Of a stretch of DNA of 64,000 nucleotides, positions 59,483-64,000 are shown piece after piece (position 1 is the first letter of the stretch; each line of letters starts with the position of its first letter). The stretch comes from an uncultured Faecalibacterium sp. (GTDB lineage: Bacteria; Bacillota; Clostridia; Oscillospirales; Ruminococcaceae). The stretch spans positions 25,550-89,549 of the forward strand of contig CALESJ010000049.1 in assembly GCA_937907025.1 (NCBI GenBank), read 5' to 3'. The notes under the pieces were generated by a model. It searched no databases. It saw nothing but the letters and a program-made list of their open reading frames with translations, and was not told where the DNA came from. Made by a program: the position numbers and the translations under genes.

Positions 59483-59503
59483 AAAATATTCCTCCTTGTA
59501 ATA

Positions 59504-60508
59504 TTAGACCAAAAATATTTGAAGTGTATTAAACAGGTAGCCCACCAGGATGATGCCCACCACACAGACGCCCACAAACACGGCCAACAGTTTGGGTTTG
59601 ACCGCCTTGCGCAGCAGAATGAGGGAGGGCAGGGACAGGGTGGTCACTGCCATCATAAAGGAGAGGACGGTGCCCAGCTGGGCGCCTTTCTGGAGCAGGG
59701 CTTCGGCCACCGGGATGGTACCGAAGATGTCGGCGTACATGGGCACACCCACCAGCACCGCCAGCACCACACCCAGCGGGTTATGGCTGCCCAGAATGGC
59801 AGTGACCCAGCTTTCGGGGATCCAGTTGTGGATGATGGCGCCCACGCCCACACCGATGAGGATGTAGGGGAAAACCTTGCGCAGGGTGCCCACCGCCTGG
59901 TTGCGGGCGTAGAACAGACGGTCCCGCACCCGCAGTTCGGGCAGGTCCAGTTCCGCCGGGCGGGCCACGGCCCGGACAAAGTCCTCCACCTGGTTTTCCA
60001 GGTGGAGCTTTTCAATGAAGGAACCGCCGAGGACCGCAATAACCAGCCCCAGTATCACATACACCACCGCGACCTTGGCGCCGAAGATGCTCATGAGCAG
60101 CACCAGGCTGCCTAGGTCCACCATGGGGGAGGAGATCAAGAAGGAGAAAGTAACGCCCAGCGGCAGCCCCGCCCCGGTGAACCCGATGAACAGCGGGATG
60201 GAGGAGCAGGAGCAGAAGGGGGTGACGGTGCCCAGCAGGGCGGCGGCGGTGTTGGCCCCCAGCCCGTGCAGCCGCCCCAGAATGCGGCGACCGCGCTCCG
60301 GCGGGAAGTAGCTCTGGATGTAGGAAATGACGAAGATCAGCACACAGAGCAGAATGGTGATCTTGATGACATCATAGAAGAAGAACTGCAGGCTGCCGCC
60401 CAGGCGGGTGGTACCGTCCACCCCCAGGGCCGCCAGACCCCGGCCGATGAGCCGGTTGAGCCACTGCATGCCCAGTAGCTCGTTTTGAATCCAATCCCAG
60501 ATTCCCAT
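59504..60508 (-). CDS. Permease of the ArsP/DUF318 family
   Basis: 334 residues, eight or more membrane helices (PF03773). The family motif GTVTPFCSCSSIPLFIGFTGAGLPLGVTFSFLISSPMVD is complete, including the Cys pair thought to bind trivalent arsenicals in ArsP. A cytoplasmic loop (residues about 200-240) and SWVTAILGSHNPLGVVLAVLVGVPMYADIFGTIPVAEALL follow. It may export methylarsenite, arsenite or another soft metal. The start at 60508 follows AAGGAG; further upstream codons overlap an operator. Its own promoter with an ArsR site precedes it. Confidence 0.9.
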   Translation of the reverse strand: MGIWDWIQNELLGMQWLNRLIGRGLAALGVDGTTRLGGSLQFFFYDVIKITILLCVLIFVISYIQSYFPPERGRRILGRLHGLGANTAAALLGTVTPFCSCSSIPLFIGFTGAGLPLGVTFSFLISSPMVDLGSLVLLMSIFGAKVAVVYVILGLVIAVLGGSFIEKLHLENQVEDFVRAVARPAELDLPELRVRDRLFYARNQAVGTLRKVFPYILIGVGVGAIIHNWIPESWVTAILGSHNPLGVVLAVLVGVPMYADIFGTIPVAEALLQKGAQLGTVLSFMMAVTTLSLPSLILLRKAVKPKLLAVFVGVCVVGIILVGYLFNTLQIFLV

Positions 60509-60542
60509 ATTCGGGTTGCTCCTTGTCTTGCATGTCAGCGCC

Positions 60543-60574
60543 ACACATAAAATGTTTTTGATGTGTACTGTCAA
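60543..60574 (-). promoter_or_regulatory. Internal promoter with ArsR-like operator before the permease
   Basis: TTGACA (60569-60574), 17-base spacer, TTTATG (60546-60551). The spacer and -10 contain an inverted repeat ACACAT-C-AAAA / TTTTATGTGT (60543-60566), very similar to the site before arsR. Confidence 0.75.
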
Positions 60575-60603
60575 AAAAGGGCGCCGTACCCCACGGCGCA
60601 CAC

Positions 60604-60927
60604 TCAGCGGCCGCAGCTGCAGCCGCCGGAACAGGGCTCTTTTCCGGTGTTGGGGCGGGTCAGTTCCGCCAGCAGGTCCAGCACCCGCTGCCGTCCGGTT
60701 TCACTCAGACGGTAGTGGGTCCATTTGCCCACCTGGGAGCTTTCCACCAGGCCGGATTCGCACAGGATCTTCATATGGTACGAAAGTCCCGGCTGGGTCA
60801 GGTCCAGGGGTTCCTGCAAAGCGCAGGCACATTTTTCCCCGCTGCGCAGCTGCTGCAAAATGGCCAGCCGCTTGGGGTCACACAGGGCCTTGAACACCTT
60901 GGCCTCGGCCTGGAAATCCGGCTGCAT
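60604..60927 (-). CDS. arsR: ArsR-family arsenical-responsive repressor
   Basis: 107-residue winged-helix repressor. DNA recognition region LDLTQPGLSYHMKILCESGLVESSQVGKWTHYRL. Inducer cysteines occur as KCACAL at the start of the third helix and as a C-terminal cluster EPCSGGCSCGR, so it probably senses As(III) or Sb(III). First gene of the minus-strand operon arsR-permease-thioredoxin-arsC. GGGGAGGG precedes the ATG. Confidence 0.93.
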   Translation of the reverse strand: MQPDFQAEAKVFKALCDPKRLAILQQLRSGEKCACALQEPLDLTQPGLSYHMKILCESGLVESSQVGKWTHYRLSETGRQRVLDLLAELTRPNTGKEPCSGGCSCGR

Positions 60928-60944
60928 GGAACGCCCTCCCCTCT

Positions 60945-60997
60945 CACATCAAAAGTTCTTTATGTGTCAAGATACACCCTCTTTTCCCGCTTGTCAA
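60945..60997 (-). promoter_or_regulatory. Promoter and operator of arsR
   Basis: TTGACA (60992-60997), 17-base spacer, TATCTT (60969-60974), then an inverted repeat CACATAAAG-AA-CTTTTGATGTG (60945-60966) just downstream, the expected ArsR site. Confidence 0.82.
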
Positions 60998-61004
60998 GCC
61001 CTCC

Positions 61005-61042
61005 AGAAAAAACCGGCCCCCGCGTTCAGGCAGGGGCCGGTT
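61005..61042 (-). terminator. Terminator of malQ
   Basis: Perfect 10-bp stem AACCGGCCCC / GGGGCCGGTT with a 12-base loop and TTTTTT on the minus strand, twelve bases after malQ. Confidence 0.92.
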
Positions 61043-61053
61043 TGGGGAAATTT

Positions 61054-62532
61054 TCAGTTCAGACGTCCGTACAGTTCCATATGGTGGCGGACTTTTTGGG
61101 CCAGAGCGGCATCAAAGGCGCCGGGCAGTGCCCGCCAGCGCCAGTTGGTGCCCAGGGTGGAGGGTTCGTTCATCCGGGATTCATGCCCCAGACCCAGCAG
61201 GTCCTGGGCCTGCACGATTGCCAGGTCCGCCACGCTGGCCCAGGCGGCGCGCATCATGCCCCAGTTATACCCTTCCTCCCGGGTGAGCTTGAGGTAGTCC
61301 ACCGCCTTGCGGGTATCGGCTTGGGGGGCGGTGTCGAACCAGCCGTTCACCGGTTCGTTGTCGTGGGTGCCGGTGTACACCACGCAGTGCCGGGTGTAGG
61401 TGTGGGGCAGATAGTCCCCGCCATCCCGGCTGTCAAAGGCAAATTCCAGCACCTTCATGCCGGGGTAGCCGCTTTCCCGCAGCAGGGTCCGCACATCGTC
61501 GGTGAGGAAACCCAGATCCTCGGCAATGATGTCCCGCTTGCCCAGAGCCTTTTCCACCGCCCGGAACAACGCGATGCCCGGCCCGGTGCGCCAGTGTCCG
61601 TTGCAGGCGTCGGTACTGCCGTAGGGAATGGCATAATACCCCGCAAAGCCCCGGAAATGGTCGATGCGCAGCACATCGTAGGTATTGCACAGCACCCGGA
61701 TGCGCCGCACCCACCAGGCATAGTCGTTTTGGGCCATGGCGTCCCAGTTGTACAGCGGGTTGCCCCACAGCTGGCCGGTGGCGGAAAAACCGTCCGGCGG
61801 GCAGCCTGCCACCTCGGTGGGCAGCAGATCCTCCCCCAGCTGGAAAGCCTCCGGCGCAGACCAGACGTCCACGCTGTCGGCCGCCACATAGATGGGCAGG
61901 TCCCCGATGATGAGCACGCCCCGGTCGTTGGCGTAGCGCTTCAGCGCCCGCCACTGGGCAAAGAACAGGTACTGCACCGCCTGCCAGAAACCGATGGCCC
62001 CGGCACAGCGGGTGCGGGCGGCCTCCAGAGCCGCCGGGTCCCGGTGCCGCAGCGCCGGTTCCCATTCGGTCCAGGCGCGGCCGCCGTGTTCATCCTTCAG
62101 GGCCATGAACAGGGCGTAATCCGGCAGCCAGAAGGCATTTTCATTGCAGAATTCCCCGTAAGCAGCGGGGGGATCCTGCAGCAGACGATTGCAGGCTTTG
62201 CGCAGCACATTCCACCGTTTGCGGTACAAAGCGCCGTAGTTCACACAGTCAGGGGTGCTTTCCCAGTCGATGGTTTCGTATTCTTCCCGCTGCAGAAGGC
62301 CGTCGGCCGCCAGCAGGTCCAGGTCGATGAGATAGGGATTGCCCGCAAAAGTGGAGAAGGACTGGTACGGGCTGTCCCCGTAGCTGGTGGGGCAGATGGG
62401 CAGGATCTGCCAGTATTTCTGGCCCGCCGCCACAAGAAAATCCACAAATTCGCGTGCCGCTGCGCCCATGGTGCCGATGCCGTAAGGCGACGGCAGGCTG
62501 GACAGGTGCATCAGCACACCGCTTGCGCGCAT
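61054..62532 (-). CDS. malQ: 4-alpha-glucanotransferase (amylomaltase)
   Basis: 492-residue GH77 enzyme disproportionating maltodextrins. Motifs are ASGVLMHLSSLPSPYGIGTMG, DLPIYVAADSVDVWSAPEAFQL, VLRIDHFRGFAGYYAIPYG with the nucleophile Asp, IIAEDLGFLTDDVRTLL with the acid/base Glu, and YTGTHDNEPVNGWF with the third Asp. Length is normal. AAAGGAGG precedes the ATG. It lies 30 bases after the LacI-type regulator and probably in one operon with it and the ABC permease, for maltodextrin use together with pullulanase at 26-28 kb. Confidence 0.97.
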   Translation of the reverse strand: MRASGVLMHLSSLPSPYGIGTMGAAAREFVDFLVAAGQKYWQILPICPTSYGDSPYQSFSTFAGNPYLIDLDLLAADGLLQREEYETIDWESTPDCVNYGALYRKRWNVLRKACNRLLQDPPAAYGEFCNENAFWLPDYALFMALKDEHGGRAWTEWEPALRHRDPAALEAARTRCAGAIGFWQAVQYLFFAQWRALKRYANDRGVLIIGDLPIYVAADSVDVWSAPEAFQLGEDLLPTEVAGCPPDGFSATGQLWGNPLYNWDAMAQNDYAWWVRRIRVLCNTYDVLRIDHFRGFAGYYAIPYGSTDACNGHWRTGPGIALFRAVEKALGKRDIIAEDLGFLTDDVRTLLRESGYPGMKVLEFAFDSRDGGDYLPHTYTRHCVVYTGTHDNEPVNGWFDTAPQADTRKAVDYLKLTREEGYNWGMMRAAWASVADLAIVQAQDLLGLGHESRMNEPSTLGTNWRWRALPGAFDAALAQKVRHHMELYGRLN

Positions 62533-62562
62533 GGGATTGTTCCTCCTTTCGGTAAAAAACGC

Positions 62563-63576
62563 TCATTGTCCGTCCAGTTTCAGCACGCTCTCCCCTTCCA
62601 CCAGTTCATAGGGCACCAGTTCATGGACGGCGTCGCCGTCTTCCTCGATGCAGCGGATGAGGATGCTGACCCCCCGGGATGCCAGGCGGTCGGCAGGCTG
62701 ACGGATGGTGGTGAGCCGGGGCGTCAGGTAGTCGGCCAGTTCGATGCCGTCGAACCCGCACACCGAAACATCCTGCGGCACCCGCAGCCCGTGGTCACGC
62801 AGGGCACGGATAGCCCCGATGGCCATAATGTCACTGAAGGCAAACACGGCGGTCAGATCCGGGTAGGTTTCCAGCAGGCGTTCCATGGCCTTGTAGCCGC
62901 CGGGCATGGTGAAGCGGGCGTCCTGATACTGGATGTCGGCCTCAAAGGACAGCCCCAGGCTGGAAAAGGCACTCAGGCAGCCGGCCAGACGGGCCGAGCT
63001 GGGGCGGGACCGCTGGAGGTCGCCGCCGATGAGGCCGATGCGGCGGTGTCCCCTGGCATGCAGATGCCGGATCATCTGGGAAGCCGCGGCAATATCGTCC
63101 ACACTGACGCTGGACAGATTTTCGATGTTGGAGGTGTCGGCCATGTTGGTCATGAGCAGGCAGGGAACGCCCAGTTCGTCCAGTTCCCGGGAGAAGTTGT
63201 TGCTGTCCGACCCCAGAAAGATGACGCCGTAGGGCTTGTGTTCCCGGCAGATCTGCCGGGCGCGGTCCACCTCGTTGTCGTTTTCGTCGATGTAATACAC
63301 CATACCGTTGTAGCCGGCGGCGGTGCATTCGGTCTGCATTTTTTCCAGAATGGGCGCAAACAGCATGTTGTGGGTGCCTTTTACGATCATGGCAATGCCC
63401 TGGCTGGCCTGCTGTTTCAGGTGCTTGGCGTTGGAATTAGGCTGGAAATTGTATTTGCGGATGACCTCCAGGATACGGTCGCGGGCTGCCTGGCTGACAT
63501 TGGGGTTCTTGTTGATCACGCGGGAAACCGTTCCCACCGCGTAACCGGATTCACGGGCAATGTCCTTGATGGTCAT
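62563..63576 (-). CDS. LacI-family transcriptional regulator
   Basis: 337 residues. N-terminal helix-turn-helix and hinge TIKDIARESGYAVGTVSRVINKNPNVSQAARDRILEVIRKYNFQPNSNAKHLKQQ, then a periplasmic-binding-like core (GIAMIVKGTHNMLFAPIL ... DVSVCGFDGIELADYLTPRLTTIRQP). It probably controls the surrounding maltodextrin genes; the effector is likely a sugar. AAGGATG lies before the ATG. Its own operator was not found in this window, because the operon promoter should be upstream of the permease, beyond the right edge. Confidence 0.94.
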   Translation of the reverse strand: MTIKDIARESGYAVGTVSRVINKNPNVSQAARDRILEVIRKYNFQPNSNAKHLKQQASQGIAMIVKGTHNMLFAPILEKMQTECTAAGYNGMVYYIDENDNEVDRARQICREHKPYGVIFLGSDSNNFSRELDELGVPCLLMTNMADTSNIENLSSVSVDDIAAASQMIRHLHARGHRRIGLIGGDLQRSRPSSARLAGCLSAFSSLGLSFEADIQYQDARFTMPGGYKAMERLLETYPDLTAVFAFSDIMAIGAIRALRDHGLRVPQDVSVCGFDGIELADYLTPRLTTIRQPADRLASRGVSILIRCIEEDGDAVHELVPYELVEGESVLKLDGQ

Positions 63577-63642
63577 GGCTTACAACAGCATCCTTCCCGG
63601 CGCAGGAGCGCCTGATTCTGTACATTCTTAGAAAAAATTATA

Positions 63643-64000
63643 TCATCCTTTCACGGCACCCGCAACCACGCCTTCGATGATGTAGCGCTGGCAGACCAGG
63701 TACAGAATGACCACCGGCAGAACGGTGAGCATGATGCAGGCCATCATGGGGCCCATCTCCACCTTGCCGTAGCTGCCGCGGAAATACTGGATGGCCATGG
63801 GGATGGTGCGGTATTTCTTGATATCCAGCACCAGGGTGGGCAGCAGGTAGTCGTTCCACACCCACATGGTTTCCAGAATGGCGGTGGAGATCATGGTGGG
63901 TTTCAGGATGGGACATACCACCCGGAAGAAGATCTGCAGCGGGTTGCAGCCGTCGATCATGGCGGCTTCCTCGATCTCCACCGGCATGGATTTCATGAAG
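63643..64000 (-). CDS. Carbohydrate ABC transporter permease, MalG type (C-terminal part)
   Basis: The last roughly 118 residues of a MalG-like inner-membrane permease whose 5' end is beyond the window. The cytoplasmic EAA loop PVEIEEAAMIDGCNPLQIFFRVVCPILKP, which docks the ATPase, is complete, followed by WVWNDYLLPTLVL and two final membrane helices ending in EGVVAGAVKG. Genes for the other permease and the solute-binding protein are expected just upstream of the window edge. The substrate is probably maltodextrin, given malQ. Confidence 0.93.
   Translation of the reverse strand, partial: FMKSMPVEIEEAAMIDGCNPLQIFFRVVCPILKPTMISTAILETMWVWNDYLLPTLVLDIKKYRTIPMAIQYFRGSYGKVEMGPMMACIMLTVLPVVILYLVCQRYIIEGVVAGAVKG

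Overview
The window looks like chromosome from a GC-rich member of the Firmicutes, most likely a gut Oscillospiraceae/Ruminococcaceae bacterium close to Gemmiger, Subdoligranulum or Faecalibacterium. This rests on the strong GC and third-position GC bias of nearly all genes, a bacterial V-type ATPase operon, a two-gene FAD oxidoreductase plus DUF1667 glycerol set with GlpP, gram-positive style SD sequences and sigma-A promoters, and short palindromic CTCCCCTGTGTAAGGGGAG repeats that I associate from memory with this group. The genus is an inference. I see no rRNA, tRNA, CRISPR array, transposase or integrase.

Layout. 1-2.0 kb: 3' part of an EF-G family gene, its terminator and two near-identical 139-bp palindromic repeats. 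2.0-2.8 kb: an AT-rich island with a GNAT acetyltransferase preceded by two tiny leader ORFs and a terminator. 2.9-10.9 kb (minus): thioredoxin reductase, muramoyl-alanine amidase, a SnoaL-GGDEF protein, enolase, a Wzy/O-antigen-ligase-like membrane protein and an MFS transporter. 11-16.5 kb: histidyl-tRNA synthetase, a DUF4349 lipoprotein, a broken MATE gene and aspartyl-tRNA synthetase. 17.0-25.7 kb (minus): a nine-gene V-ATPase operon in the order G/H-C-I-K-F-E-A-B-D. 26-31 kb: pullulanase, citrate synthase, UDP-glucose dehydrogenase. 31.6-38.2 kb: CIRCE-controlled Hsp20, a PF06541 membrane protein, TrmB, an AlaX-type editing protein, a solute-binding-like lipoprotein, a degenerate GGDEF protein and an unrecognised small protein whose SD lies in a terminator stem. 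38.2-42.1 kb: GH3 beta-glucosidase and glutamate dehydrogenase. 42.5-48 kb: glycerol catabolism (GlpO-like pair, DUF1667, GlpP, GlpK). 48.2-50.8 kb: CadC/SmtB-like regulator, HMA protein, P1B ATPase. 50.8-58.7 kb: M23 protein, transaldolase-like aldolase, AraD, GH51 arabinofuranosidase, DJ-1/PfpI protein, small membrane protein, esterase, PTS EIIC-like protein, a second M23 protein. 58.7-61 kb (minus): ars-type operon. 61-64 kb (minus): ABC sugar permease, LacI regulator and 4-alpha-glucanotransferase.

How the parts fit. The carbohydrate genes (pullulanase, malQ with LacI and an ABC permease, GH3, GH51 with AraD) suggest growth on starch and plant oligosaccharides. The glycerol block has two divergent transcription units, each with a promoter followed by an intrinsic terminator in the leader, which is the arrangement expected for GlpP antitermination. 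Metal and metalloid defence is in two regulated units with visible operators. The most interesting regulatory observations are the GNAT leader, the paired glp leaders, the duplicated ArsR operator inside the ars operon, and the SD-in-terminator hairpin at 37.7 kb. No wholly new multi-gene system is evident; most of the window is core metabolism.
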